From: Telluria antibiotica
GTDB taxonomy: Bacteria; Pseudomonadota; Gammaproteobacteria; Burkholderiales; Burkholderiaceae_D
Direction: 5' to 3'
DNA length: 64,000 bases
Assembly (NCBI RefSeq): GCF_011682055.1
Contig: NZ_JAAQOM010000008.1
Coordinates: forward strand, 62,001-126,000
In this document: one piece after another, positions 46,553 to 55,190 of the stretch
Layout: every line of letters starts with the position of its first letter
How positions within the stretch are numbered: position 1 is the first letter of the stretch
Translations under genes and position numbers: made by a program
The notes under the pieces: generated by a model
What the model was told of the DNA's origin: nothing
The model's input: only the letters and a program-made list of their open reading frames with translations
The model's database searches: none

Positions 46553-47077
46553 ATGAGTTGCCGCGTACGTCGTTTGTCGAACCTGACCGATCCGGACATC
46601 GAAGGGCTCGCCGCCGTGCTGTTCGATTGCGTCGAGGGCGGCGCATCCGTCGGGTTCATGCACCCGTTCACCTTGAGCCAGGCGCTCGCGTGGTGGCGCG
46701 GGCTCGCGGCCGATGTGGAGGCCGGCCGACGCGTGTTGCTCGTGGCCGAGGATGAGTACGGCATCGTCGGCACCGTCCATCTCGTGCTGGCGATGCCGGA
46801 CAACCAGCCGCATCGGGCCGACTTGTGCAAGATGCTGGTGATGCGGCGCGCGCGCAAGCAGGGCGTCGGCGCGGCACTGATGGACGCGGCGGAGCGCGAG
46901 GCGCGCGCTTCCGGCAAGACATTGCTCGTGCTCGATACGGCCAGCCAGGACGCGGAGAGGCTGTACGCGCGCATGGGGTGGACGCGGCTGGGCGTGGTGC
47001 CGGGGTTTGCGTTGTTGCCGGAAGGCGGGCTGTGCGATACGACGTATTTTTATCGGGCGCTCCCAATCGCCGGTTAA
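46553..47077 (+). CDS. GNAT-family N-acetyltransferase
   Basis: 174 residues with the acetyl-CoA fold: motif A in KMLVMRRARKQGVGAALMDAAEREARASG (R/Q-x-x-G-x-G/A as RKQGVGAA) and motif B in LLVLDTASQDAERLYARMGWTRLGVVPGF. The substrate is not predictable; drug and amino-acid acetyltransferases share the layout. It is coupled to the XRE-cupin regulator upstream, which may control it. Confidence 0.9.
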   Translation: MSCRVRRLSNLTDPDIEGLAAVLFDCVEGGASVGFMHPFTLSQALAWWRGLAADVEAGRRVLLVAEDEYGIVGTVHLVLAMPDNQPHRADLCKMLVMRRARKQGVGAALMDAAEREARASGKTLLVLDTASQDAERLYARMGWTRLGVVPGFALLPEGGLCDTTYFYRALPIAG

Positions 47078-47431
47078 CACGGTGGTGGGGACAGTGTTGG
47101 CAGCTCACATCGCCGCGATCGATCTGGCGGCGCCCCGTTGCGCCATCGTTGTCGCCAGCCCTTCGCAAGGAAATCGTATTGAGCAAAAATGCGACATCTC
47201 TTTTATTTCCTAGCGCACATTTATGTTTCCACGAGGAATCAATGTAAAATGTGAGCCGTGATTGGCGGGCTATGTACTGTTGACATCGACGTGGTCAGGA
47301 ATGCGCTGCAAGACTCCCCTGGCTCGACTTGCTCCGCCGCCGTCCTGGTAGCGTCGGTCCAACCAAAGGCTATCTAATCGTGTCGCGCGGTTATTGGCCG
47401 GCGATGCCCTTCAGGATAAAAAGGTCGCTGA
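47078..47431. other. intergenic region upstream of the PAS-GGDEF-EAL-REC gene
   Basis: About 350 bases with no supported gene. It ends with AAAAAGG at 47418-47424, the ribosome site of the next gene. I see no convincing promoter box, repeat or hairpin; the short open frames in it have no ribosome site and no codon bias typical of the neighbours. Confidence 0.6.
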
Positions 47432-50400
47432 GTGAGTTCCAAATCGATCGGCCTGCCGTTGCAGGCTTTTTTCAGGTTTCCGTTGCCAGGACAACTCGCG
47501 CTGATTGCGGCAGTTATCCTGCCTTGTCTCTGGGGCGTCGTGATCGCGTCGTTACACGGTACATATGAGAAAACGTTGACGGAGGCCGCCGAAGACAACG
47601 ATAACATTGCGCGCCTGTTCGCTGAAGAAGTCAATTCTTCCATCAATGCGATCGACCTGACGACAATCGACCTGCGCGAACGATGGCTCGACGCCCGGGA
47701 CAGGTTTGATGATTACGTGCACAAGCGTGAGGCAATTCTCGAAAAACCTGTTGCATTTCAGGTGAGTGTTATCGACGCGACAGGACACTTGGCATATTCG
47801 AGCGTGGACCGCTCCGCGCCACGGCTCGATTTAAGCGACCGCGAGCACTTTCGCACCCATCTCGGCGGGATCGACAAGCTGTTCGTCAGCCGCCCGGTCA
47901 AGGGGCGGGTGTCCGGACGGGAAAGTATCCAGTTCACTCGTCCATTGCTGGCCGGCGGGAATCGTTTTGCCGGTGTGATCGTGTTGTCGGTAGCGCCGGA
48001 GTATTTCACCCGGTTTTCAGGGAAACTTCAACTTGGCCGGCACGGGACGGTCGCCCTTGTTCGCGCGGACGGCACCATTGTCGCGCGCGAGCCGGCGGTG
48101 TCGTCCGAGCCGCACAAGATGTTGCGGACCATGCCGGACTTTGGCGCGATAGGCACGGAAACACTGATGTATTCGCGTGCCTCGCAGATCGACGGTGTCT
48201 TTCGCCTCTACGCTTGGCGCGTATTGCCGAAGCAGGCCTTGGCGGTGGTGGTCGGCCGCAGCCGCGATGAAATTCTCGAACCGTATGTCCGGCACCGGAA
48301 TCTGGTGTTGGGCGGCGCCTGTGCGCTGTCCATTCTGATTGTCCTGATCGGTTACAGCGTGCTGACCGGACTGCGCGACCGTGTCCGCGCCCGGGTCGCT
48401 CTCGAGGAAAGCGAGTTTCGCTGGAAATACGCGCTCGAAGGCGCGGGCGACGGCGTCTGGGACTGGGATGGACGGACCGATACGGTGTACTTTTCTCACC
48501 GCTGGCGCGAGATGCTTGGTTATGGCGACGATGAGATCCGGACTGGGAAACAATGGGAAAACCTCATTCATCCGGAGGACCGTGGACGGGTCCTCGATGC
48601 GACCGCCAAGTTGGTCGCCGGGCAAATGCAGACCTACGCGATGGAGTATCGCATGCAGGCCAAGGACGGAAGCTGGCGCTGGATATTCAGTCGCGGCATG
48701 GTCGTCGGTACCGGTGTGGATGGACAGGCAGCGCGGGTGATCGGCACCCATACGGACTTGACGGACCGTAAGCTGCAGGAAGAGGCGCTTCATCAGGTGG
48801 AGCAGATGCACGCCGCGCAGGCCCTGTTTCAAAGCGAACAGCGTTTCCACCAGCTTGCCGATGCGATGCCGCAAATCGTATGGACGGCCAACGCCGACGG
48901 CGGTATCGATTACGCCAACAGTTGGGTGCGCGCCTACACTGGCCTGGTCGACGACATCAATGCTGAGAACTGGGTCACGATACTGCACCCGGACGACGTT
49001 GCTCAGGCGCTGTCCCTGTGGGAGGCCGCGGTTCGCTCGGGCACCATCTTCGAGACCGAATATCGCGTATTCCGTAGCGCCGACGGCAGCTATCGCTGGC
49101 ATTGGGCGCGTGCCATACCGATCCGGGATGAACACGGTACGATCGTAAAATGGTACGGCACCACCACCGACAACCACGACACGCGGTTGGCGAACGACGA
49201 AATCCGCAGGCTGGCGCACCGTCTCGGTACCACGCTCGAAAGCATCACGGAGGCGTTCCTCACAGTCGATCTGGACTGGAGATTCACATATGTCAACAAG
49301 GAGACCGAGCGCCTGCTCGAGCGTGATCGTCGGCAGTTGCTCGGGTGCGTCTTATGGGAGGAATATCCGGATCTCGTCGGCGGGATCGCCGATACCGAAT
49401 TTCGGCGGGCCATGCGCGACCATTGCACGGTCGAGTTCGATATTTACTTCCCGCCGCTGAATCGCTGGTTCAAGGTTCGGGCGTATCCGTCATCGGAAGG
49501 GCTTGCGGTATATTGCCGCGATATAAGCGCAAGCCGGCGCCTGCAGACGTTCAAGAATAAGCAGATGCAATTGCTGGAACGGATGGCATTGGGTGCGCCG
49601 CTGCCCGAGCTCCTGGAGCTCGCCACGAAGATCGTCGAGTCGTCCGGGAATGCCATGCAATGTGCAGTGATGTTGCTGGGCGCGGACGGTGCCGCCTTCG
49701 AAAGCGTCGTCGCGCCAAGTCTTCCGGCTTCGTTACGGGGCATCCTGGAAGAATTCGATGTAGACAAAGTATTGCCGCCCGACCGACGCGCACGGCTGCA
49801 GGCAGGGCCGGTCTTTGTCGCCGACGTGGGGAAAGATCCGAGCTGGACTGGCGCCCACGATACCGCTGGACTGCATGGGGATCGCGCATGCTGGTGGTAT
49901 GCAATCCGGTCGAGTCAAGACCGGCTGCTCGGTACACTTGCGGTATTCACGGCAGCCGGACGTGTGCCCGATCGGGGCGAAATGGAGATCCTTGGCCTGT
50001 GCGTCCACACGGTGAGCATTGCGGTCGAACGCCTTCACATCGAACGCAAGGCCCGCGCGAGCGAGGACCTGCTCGAATATCAGTCGAATTACGACACCCT
50101 GACAGGGCTTGCCAACCGAAATTTGCTTTGCGAAAGGACAAGTCAGACCATGGCACGGGCCATGAGTCGGGGCGAACAGGCCTGGCTCGTATGTATCGAT
50201 CTCGACCGTTTCGCCGTGGTGAACGAAACGCTGGGCCACGAGGCCGGCGACCTGGTCCTGCAAGAGACGGCGGCCCGCTTGAGGACGATATTGGGGCCGA
50301 ACGACACGGCCGCGCGCACCGGTGGCGATGAATTTGTGCTGGTACTCGCAGATACGGCCGACGAGCACGCCGCGATCAATACAGTCCAGCGCATCATGGG

Positions 50401-51793
50401 CACCCTGGGCGATCCGATCAAGGTCGGCGAGCATGAACACTTCCTCAGCTGCACGTCCGGGTTATCCGTATTCCCAGCCGATGGCGACACGGCGAACGCC
50501 CTGATCAAGAATGCCCACATCGCGATGCAGCGCGCCAAGGAAGCGGGCGGTGGCGAATTACAATTTTATACGTCGTCGATGAAAGCGCGCGCGATGGAAC
50601 GCCTGCGGCTCGAGGGCGACCTGCGGCATGCCATCCAGCAGGGTGAATTGCTGTTGCATTACCAGCCACAAGTCGATGTGCGCACCGGCCGGATCGTCGG
50701 CGCGGAAGCCCTGCTGCGATGGGCGCATCCCGAGCTCGGCATGATTCCACCCGACCGGTTCATCGACCTGGCGGAACTCACTGGGCTGATCGTCCCGATT
50801 GGCACGTGGGTATTGCGGACCGCGTGCGCGGACGCCAAGCGTTGGCATAGTGCCGGTTGGGATGGCCTGCGCGTAGGTGTCAATCTGTCGGGCAAGCAGT
50901 TCTACCAGCCGGACCTGATCGAGGTCGTGACTGGGGCCCTTGCGGACTCAGGGCTCGCGGCACGCTACCTGGACATCGAGCTGACGGAAGGCCTGGTCAT
51001 GACGGACATCGACCATGCACTCGCCACCATGAATGCTCTTAAGGGGCTCGGCGTACAACTGTCGCTGGACGACTTCGGCACCGGCTACTCCAGCCTCTCA
51101 TATCTGAAACGCTTCCCGATCGATGTGCTGAAGATCGACAAATCGTTCGTCAGGGACGTCACCACCGATCCGGACGCGGCGTCGATCGCGCGGTCCATCA
51201 TTTCGCTTGCCCAAAGCCTGCAATTGCAAGTCATCGCGGAAGGCGTGGAAACCCAGGAGCAGCTGACCTATCTGACGACCTACCGTTGTGACCAGATCCA
51301 GGGCTATTATTTCAGCCGTCCGGTACCCGCAGCGGCATTCGAGCAGTTGCTGACCGACGAGCGGGTGCTGCCTGTGGTGTGTCCTGACGAACAGGTGCGG
51401 ACCCTGCTGCTCGTTGACGACGACCCAAGCGTCAGCGCGGCATTGCGCCGGCTTCTGCGTCGCCAGGGGTATCGGGTATTGCATGCGGAGAGCGGGGAGG
51501 AAGGTTTGAGCTTGCTTGCCTTGAACGACGTCCAGGTTGTCATCTCCGACCAGCGCATGCCCGGCATGATGGGCATCGAATTCCTGTCGCGCGTCAAACA
51601 GATCCACCCGCAGATTATCCGGATCATGTTATCGGGCTACACGGCGGTCGACGCGATCATCGAGGCGACCAATAGCGGCGCCGTATTCCGGTTCCACGCG
51701 AAACCTTGGGACGACGAGGCGTTATGCGCGAGTATCGCCGACGCATTCCGTTATCACTGGTTGATGCGCAATGCGGAAACTGCGGAGATGTGA
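47432..51793 (+). CDS. large membrane sensor: periplasmic sensor, PAS repeats, GAF, GGDEF, EAL and C-terminal REC
   Basis: 1453 residues starting at GTG 47432. Order: membrane helix (about 22-42), periplasmic sensor of ~240 residues with dCache-like features (FQVSVIDATGHLAYSSVDRS), second helix (about 290-312), PAS (KYALEGAGDGVWDWDG), PAS (LADAMPQIVWTANADGGIDY), a third PAS (ITEAFLTVDLDWRFTYVN), GAF-like region (~700-860), GGDEF with intact GGDEF at 964-968, EAL with EAL at 1092-1094, and a receiver domain with phospho-acceptor D1373 in ISDQRMPG. The RxxD inhibitory site is absent (GPND). It could make or break c-di-GMP; the terminal REC suggests input from a histidine kinase. Single-gene transcript. 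Confidence 0.93.
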   Translation: MSSKSIGLPLQAFFRFPLPGQLALIAAVILPCLWGVVIASLHGTYEKTLTEAAEDNDNIARLFAEEVNSSINAIDLTTIDLRERWLDARDRFDDYVHKREAILEKPVAFQVSVIDATGHLAYSSVDRSAPRLDLSDREHFRTHLGGIDKLFVSRPVKGRVSGRESIQFTRPLLAGGNRFAGVIVLSVAPEYFTRFSGKLQLGRHGTVALVRADGTIVAREPAVSSEPHKMLRTMPDFGAIGTETLMYSRASQIDGVFRLYAWRVLPKQALAVVVGRSRDEILEPYVRHRNLVLGGACALSILIVLIGYSVLTGLRDRVRARVALEESEFRWKYALEGAGDGVWDWDGRTDTVYFSHRWREMLGYGDDEIRTGKQWENLIHPEDRGRVLDATAKLVAGQMQTYAMEYRMQAKDGSWRWIFSRGMVVGTGVDGQAARVIGTHTDLTDRKLQEEALHQVEQMHAAQALFQSEQRFHQLADAMPQIVWTANADGGIDYANSWVRAYTGLVDDINAENWVTILHPDDVAQALSLWEAAVRSGTIFETEYRVFRSADGSYRWHWARAIPIRDEHGTIVKWYGTTTDNHDTRLANDEIRRLAHRLGTTLESITEAFLTVDLDWRFTYVNKETERLLERDRRQLLGCVLWEEYPDLVGGIADTEFRRAMRDHCTVEFDIYFPPLNRWFKVRAYPSSEGLAVYCRDISASRRLQTFKNKQMQLLERMALGAPLPELLELATKIVESSGNAMQCAVMLLGADGAAFESVVAPSLPASLRGILEEFDVDKVLPPDRRARLQAGPVFVADVGKDPSWTGAHDTAGLHGDRACWWYAIRSSQDRLLGTLAVFTAAGRVPDRGEMEILGLCVHTVSIAVERLHIERKARASEDLLEYQSNYDTLTGLANRNLLCERTSQTMARAMSRGEQAWLVCIDLDRFAVVNETLGHEAGDLVLQETAARLRTILGPNDTAARTGGDEFVLVLADTADEHAAINTVQRIMGTLGDPIKVGEHEHFLSCTSGLSVFPADGDTANALIKNAHIAMQRAKEAGGGELQFYTSSMKARAMERLRLEGDLRHAIQQGELLLHYQPQVDVRTGRIVGAEALLRWAHPELGMIPPDRFIDLAELTGLIVPIGTWVLRTACADAKRWHSAGWDGLRVGVNLSGKQFYQPDLIEVVTGALADSGLAARYLDIELTEGLVMTDIDHALATMNALKGLGVQLSLDDFGTGYSSLSYLKRFPIDVLKIDKSFVRDVTTDPDAASIARSIISLAQSLQLQVIAEGVETQEQLTYLTTYRCDQIQGYYFSRPVPAAAFEQLLTDERVLPVVCPDEQVRTLLLVDDDPSVSAALRRLLRRQGYRVLHAESGEEGLSLLALNDVQVVISDQRMPGMMGIEFLSRVKQIHPQIIRIMLSGYTAVDAIIEATNSGAVFRFHAKPWDDEALCASIADAFRYHWLMRNAETAEM

Positions 51794-51840
51794 ACGGTCG
51801 GTATCGCGTCTGTCCGCATGCATAATCGTACGAGGCCCCG

Positions 51841-52121
51841 CCGGATTGCCCCGGCCGGGCTTTGTTTTTGAATACTGGTGGAGGCCACGGCAAAAATCGC
51901 TGCGCGATTTCCTTGAATGGACGAATCGGAGCGGCCTTGCGCCTGCATGCGCAAGGCCGCTCGCCGGCTCGCTGCTGCGCAGCTCGAAACCCCGGCTCGC
52001 CCCTCGTCCGTGCCGGACGAGGATTCGATTCCACGGTCTGCACGAGAGGTATTCAAAACAAAAGCCCCACCGGCTTGCGCCGGCAGGGCTTTTGTTTTGA
52101 ATACTGGTGGAGGCGGAGGGA
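51841..52121. repeat. two displaced ssrA 3' ends with their terminators (older attachment debris)
   Basis: The sequence GAATACTGGTGGAGGC, the end of ssrA plus its 3' flank, occurs at 51870-51885 and again, extended to 23 bases, at 52099-52121. Each is preceded on the plus strand by a homologous hairpin, a minus-strand terminator: 51844-51865 (one mismatch) and 52064-52090. The second is inside a longer perfect inverted repeat, TATTCAAAACAAAAGCCC (52050-52067) with its complement at 52086-52103. A further 18-base match to the tmRNA T-arm, GGACGAGGATTCGATTCC at 52015-52032, lies in the opposite orientation (17/18 with 59782-59799). No gene is supported in 51794-52570. Confidence 0.7.
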
Positions 52122-52202
52122 GTCTCCAACCTCCACCATCTGTTCCATAACTCTTTGATTCCACTAAGTGTCGGCCCCGGCGTGACGCATAAAACGCACC
52201 CC

Positions 52203-52222
52203 ACTTGGGGTGCGAACTTGGG
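52203..52222 (+). repeat. putative integrase arm-type site, left end
   Basis: ACTTGGGGTGCGAACTTGGG at 52203-52222 contains two CTTGGG boxes 11-12 bp apart. Its counterpart, TTTGGGGTGCTGACTTGGGG, is at 59681-59700, just before the integrase start. The shared TTGGGGTGC-x-ACTTGGG core near both element ends, in the same orientation, fits arm-binding sites of the tyrosine integrase. Confidence 0.5.
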
Positions 52223-52570
52223 ATTCTAGCAGCGCCAGCTGTCTCGTGGAACAGTTGGTCGATTCTCCGGATCGGAAACCTTGTAGTGTTTTGCAAACTA
52301 TAAGGTTCGGTGCCAAAACGGCCAAAGTTGATAAAAGGTGCCCCTCCGCGATGTTGCTTTTTTTCTAGGACTTTCACTTTTGAGGAAGGCAGCCAGTCCT
52401 GGTCCGCGAGCCGGTGCACCAGTGCGGAGATTTTTACTTCAACAGCTCAGCGTTGGGTCAGCGTTTTTTAGCAAGGTGCGTTTGTAGGGTGATTATCTTC
52501 GTATAGAAGTTAATAGGTTTTTTCCCCGCCTGCTCTATGAGAAACGAGGCCGCGGCCTGGTTTTTTGCTT

Positions 52571-53536
52571 CTAATTTTGTGTGGAAAAACGCCGCGTAAG
52601 GTCGCGCAGCCTGTCGCGAACCAGATGGTTAAGTTCGTCGTCCCTCTCGGTATGGCGTGAGTGGTCGAGCAGCTTCGGACGGCCACCGTTGCGCGGCTTC
52701 CCGGTGCGGCTGTCCCGGTGATAGGCGTGTCGACCGAAAAGGTAGAGCGAAATCATGATGCGATCACGTCGGGTAGCGTGCTGCACCAGCTGGGCCAGTT
52801 CCGGTTTCATCCCGGCGATCAGTTCGGGCATCGGGATGAACTGGCGGAAGTGCAGCAGGTCGCCGAAGCCGACGAAGCCACGCTCGACCAGGTCGTCCAG
52901 GCTGTTGATGCCGTATTTGTGCAGCCCGGCGCCCCGTAGCGTGAATTCGACGCGCGCGCGGTGCTGGTCGCGTGGCAGGTCAAGCTTCTGGTCGGTGATC
53001 TTGTGATAGACGCGCCAGCTCACCGGGTCGCGCTTGTTGTTGTTGACGTAGAAGGTCTGTTGCGGGTCAGGCGTGCGGGTGCTGTCCAGGAAGTCTGGCC
53101 ACTTGCTCGGGCCGACCTGGCGGTGATGCCGACCGTACGCCGCTATAGACATTTGCAAACGTGCAACTAGCGGTAGGAGGTCCGCGCGCGCCTGGTCGTC
53201 GTTCGGGTAGAAGTCGAGCGACACTTCCAGTTCCTTGATGAGCACCGGGCCGACCAGAGTGTGTCGTTGACCAAGCGCCGCCAGGGCCGCGCGGATCGTG
53301 TCGACGTCCTTGCAGTGGGCGTCGTTCAGCTTGATCAGGAACCTGGTCGCCTCGTTGCCAGCGCCAGCATCGACCGCCCTGATGTACTCCAGCGTGTCGT
53401 CGCCGAAGTGATCAGCCAAGAGGTTCTGGAGCCAGTGGAACTGGGTAGGGCGCGCGACTTCAATCTCGAGCGCCAGCCAGTCGACTACAGCTGTCGTGCG
53501 GTACGCCGACCGCACGGAACGTGATGCGGTTACCAT
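52571..53536 (-). CDS. putative replication initiation protein (phage/plasmid rolling-circle type)
   Basis: 321 residues. I recognise a general likeness to replication initiation factors of the phage gene II/X type: an early domain with VLIKELEVSLDFYP, a central segment FYVNNNKRDPVSWRVYHKITDQ, and RARVEFTLRGAGLHKYG, the pattern V-Y-x-K followed by RxExxLRG seen in these proteins. The C-terminal third is basic and contains a Tyr/His-rich stretch (YLFGRHAYHRDSRTGKPRNGG). I cannot name the catalytic Tyr with certainty. It is the last gene of a three-gene operon, 3 bases after the preceding stop. Alternative: a DNA-processing relaxase-like protein. Confidence 0.5.
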   Translation of the reverse strand: MVTASRSVRSAYRTTAVVDWLALEIEVARPTQFHWLQNLLADHFGDDTLEYIRAVDAGAGNEATRFLIKLNDAHCKDVDTIRAALAALGQRHTLVGPVLIKELEVSLDFYPNDDQARADLLPLVARLQMSIAAYGRHHRQVGPSKWPDFLDSTRTPDPQQTFYVNNNKRDPVSWRVYHKITDQKLDLPRDQHRARVEFTLRGAGLHKYGINSLDDLVERGFVGFGDLLHFRQFIPMPELIAGMKPELAQLVQHATRRDRIMISLYLFGRHAYHRDSRTGKPRNGGRPKLLDHSRHTERDDELNHLVRDRLRDLTRRFSTQN

Positions 53537-53539
53537 TGT

Positions 53540-53926
53540 TCAGACAGGCATATGGCCCGGCGTGCGTGCGCTGCCCCCCATCATCGGCGCGAAGGTCGAT
53601 CGAGCAACCAGCAGCTTGCGCGTGTACCAGGGCCGGGTGTCGGTTGGGTCCGCGTGCACCGTCTTGACCTGGTAGGGCACATTACGCGTGGCGCAGGGAT
53701 CGGCCGCGCGCACCGCTGCGATGAAGGCCAGGATGTCGGGAGCCGCGTACATTGGGCGCCAAGCGTGGGCGTGCTTGCCCATGCAGTTCGGCAGGAGGAT
53801 GCAGCCATGCACCTCGACTTTGCCGCGTCGCATGTCGGCCAGGGTGTCGTCCCAGTTGCGCGTGGGGCCGAGTTCCCTGCGCAGCAGGTAGGCCACTTCC
53901 GGCGCCGAGAGCACTTTGAGTTTCAT
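53540..53926 (-). CDS. small protein of the replication operon, unknown function
   Basis: 128 residues, ATG 53926 preceded by GGAGACC. The N-terminal half could hold a helix-turn-helix of the excisionase/MerR type (SAPEVAYLLRRELGPTRNWDDTLADMRRGKVEVHG), followed by a region rich in Pro, Trp and His. Unrecognised otherwise. It lies between the ribbon-helix-helix gene and the putative replicator with gaps of 16 and 3 bases, so it is surely co-translated with them. Codon use is GC-rich like the chromosome. Confidence 0.6.
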   Translation of the reverse strand: MKLKVLSAPEVAYLLRRELGPTRNWDDTLADMRRGKVEVHGCILLPNCMGKHAHAWRPMYAAPDILAFIAAVRAADPCATRNVPYQVKTVHADPTDTRPWYTRKLLVARSTFAPMMGGSARTPGHMPV

Positions 53927-53942
53927 AGGGGGTCTCCGGTGG

Positions 53943-54413
53943 TCAGTTGAGCGGTGCCTGGATGGCGAAATGCAGGCCGCCGGCGATCCGGTTCTTGATC
54001 CAGATGCAGTCGGTGCCGTGCTCGTCGAAGCCGAACAGAACCTCAAAGCCGCCGAAGTCGGAGCCGCCCTGGACCTTTGCGTGCTTCAAGGTCGAGTTGA
54101 GCAGCTTGTCGTCGATCGGCGCGGCGTTGCGCATCAGGGCGTGGTTTTCCTGGAGCGCCAGCTGTTCGGCCCGGTCCTGCAGGTCCGGCATGATCGTCGC
54201 GCCGAGCAGGCCAGCCATTGCAGCCTCGCGCACAGAGGCGGTCATGTTGTCGTCACCGCTCACGCCGACCAGGACTTGTTTGCACCACTCTTGCCACGTC
54301 TGGCCTCGCTCGCGGGCCAGGAACTCGACCGCTTGCCAGGTCGGCTGGTCCAGCTTGATCGACGCCCGCTTGCCGGTCGTGATGGTAAGGGTTCGTTGCA
54401 CGATGGATGGCAA
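53943..54413 (-). CDS. ribbon-helix-helix-type small DNA-binding protein
   Basis: 156 residues. The N-terminal 50 residues (TLTITTGKRASIKLDQPTWQAVEFLARERGQTWQEWCKQVLVG) match the ribbon-helix-helix pattern of strand then two helices found in CopG/Arc regulators of plasmids and mobile elements. The rest is mixed alpha/beta with no known match. As first gene of the replication operon it may be the copy-control repressor. The start faces the resolvase gene across a 213-bp region carrying the res-like repeats, so it and the resolvase are divergently transcribed. Confidence 0.6.
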   Translation of the reverse strand: MPSIVQRTLTITTGKRASIKLDQPTWQAVEFLARERGQTWQEWCKQVLVGVSGDDNMTASVREAAMAGLLGATIMPDLQDRAEQLALQENHALMRNAAPIDDKLLNSTLKHAKVQGGSDFGGFEVLFGFDEHGTDCIWIKNRIAGGLHFAIQAPLN

Positions 54414-54487
54414 TTTTTACTCCGCAGTAAGTGAAGGCGTTAGCATTCCATAGGTAACGCAGGTAGTCAATAGAATGCAGGCAACAA

Positions 54488-54601
54488 CTGTTAAAAAACG
54501 ACCGTTTTCCAACAGTCTGGAGTGGGCATTTTGTGCTCTGTTAGAAAAATAGGGGTTGTTATTTCTAACAGGTGGCTATATTCTGACACCGTTTTCTAAC
54601 A
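54488..54601. promoter_or_regulatory. res-like site array (28-bp and 34-bp inverted repeats plus a third half) next to the resolvase gene
   Basis: Site I: a 28-bp imperfect inverted repeat at 54488-54515 with CTGTTAAAAAACG and CGTTTTCCAACAG arms (11 of 14 positions symmetric). Site II: a 34-bp inverted repeat at 54538-54571 with perfect outer arms CTGTTAGAAA and TTTCTAACAG. Site III: the right half TTTTCTAACA at 54592-54601, which makes a 25-bp box starting at 54577; the left half is weak. The 28/34/25 lengths, and the 22- and 5-bp spacers, are those of Tn3-family res sites, and the resolvase gene starts 25 bases downstream. The region also separates the divergent promoters of the resolvase and replication operons. 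Confidence 0.6.
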
Positions 54602-54626
54602 TCTCAGAATCTCAAGAGGGGCAAAA

Positions 54627-55190
54627 ATGGCGACCTTTGGATACAGCCGCGTCAGCACGAAAGAACAGACCACCGAAAACCAGCGCCGCGAAATCGAGGC
54701 TGCTGGCTATCAGGTCGACTACTGGTTCGCGGATGAAGGCGTGTCGGGCAAGGTCTCGGCGATGCAGCGCCCACAGTTCGCCAAGATGCTCAGCCAGATC
54801 CGTGATGGTGAGGTGCTGGTGGTAACGAAGCTTGACCGCCTGGGCCGCGATGCACAGGACGTTGGCGCCACGATCAAGATGCTGGCCGCGCGCCGCATCG
54901 AGGTCATCGTTCTCCAGCTCGGCAAGCTCGACCTGACCAGCGCCGCCGGCAAGCTCATGTTGACCATGCTAGCCGCCGTCGCTGAGATGGAGCGCGATTT
55001 GCTGGTGGAGCGCACCCAATCGGGCCTGGAGCGCGCGAAGGCGGAAGGCAAGGTGCTTGGGCGTCCCCCAAAAACCAGCGATGAGCAGCGCCAGGCGATC
55101 AAGGCCGCGCACGGTGCCGGGGCGTCGGTGAGCGCGCTGGCGCGGGAATACGCGGTCAGCCGCGCCAGCATCCTGAACATCGTAGGATAG
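54627..55190 (+). CDS. serine site-specific recombinase (resolvase/invertase)
   Basis: 187 residues. Catalytic domain with S10 in GYSRVST, the arginine-bearing QRREIEAAGY and LDRLGRDAQDV, and the E helix AAVAEMERDLLVERTQSGLERAKAEGKVLGRP. The C-terminal helix-turn-helix is SVSALAREYAVSRASILNIV. Family size is normal. The res-like repeats immediately upstream argue for a resolvase rather than an invertase. In this element it would resolve dimers formed during rolling-circle-type replication. ATG 54627 follows AGAGGGG. Confidence 0.92.
   Translation: MATFGYSRVSTKEQTTENQRREIEAAGYQVDYWFADEGVSGKVSAMQRPQFAKMLSQIRDGEVLVVTKLDRLGRDAQDVGATIKMLAARRIEVIVLQLGKLDLTSAAGKLMLTMLAAVAEMERDLLVERTQSGLERAKAEGKVLGRPPKTSDEQRQAIKAAHGAGASVSALAREYAVSRASILNIVG

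Noticed and set aside
47329-47568. Short gene before the PAS-GGDEF-EAL-REC gene
   Set aside because: It overlaps the start of that gene in another frame; no ribosome site or recognisable motif.
52015-52032. A complete second tmRNA or tRNA gene on the plus strand
   Set aside because: Only the T-arm segment matches; the stem partner and the acceptor part are degenerate and no other tRNA-like part is found.
51722-52419. Short minus-strand genes in the att-remnant region
   Set aside because: The open frames run through terminators and att repeats and translate them; no ribosome site and no conserved motif.
54488-55190. A Tn3-family transposon
   Set aside because: The resolvase and res-like sites are present but there is no tnpA and no terminal inverted repeats.
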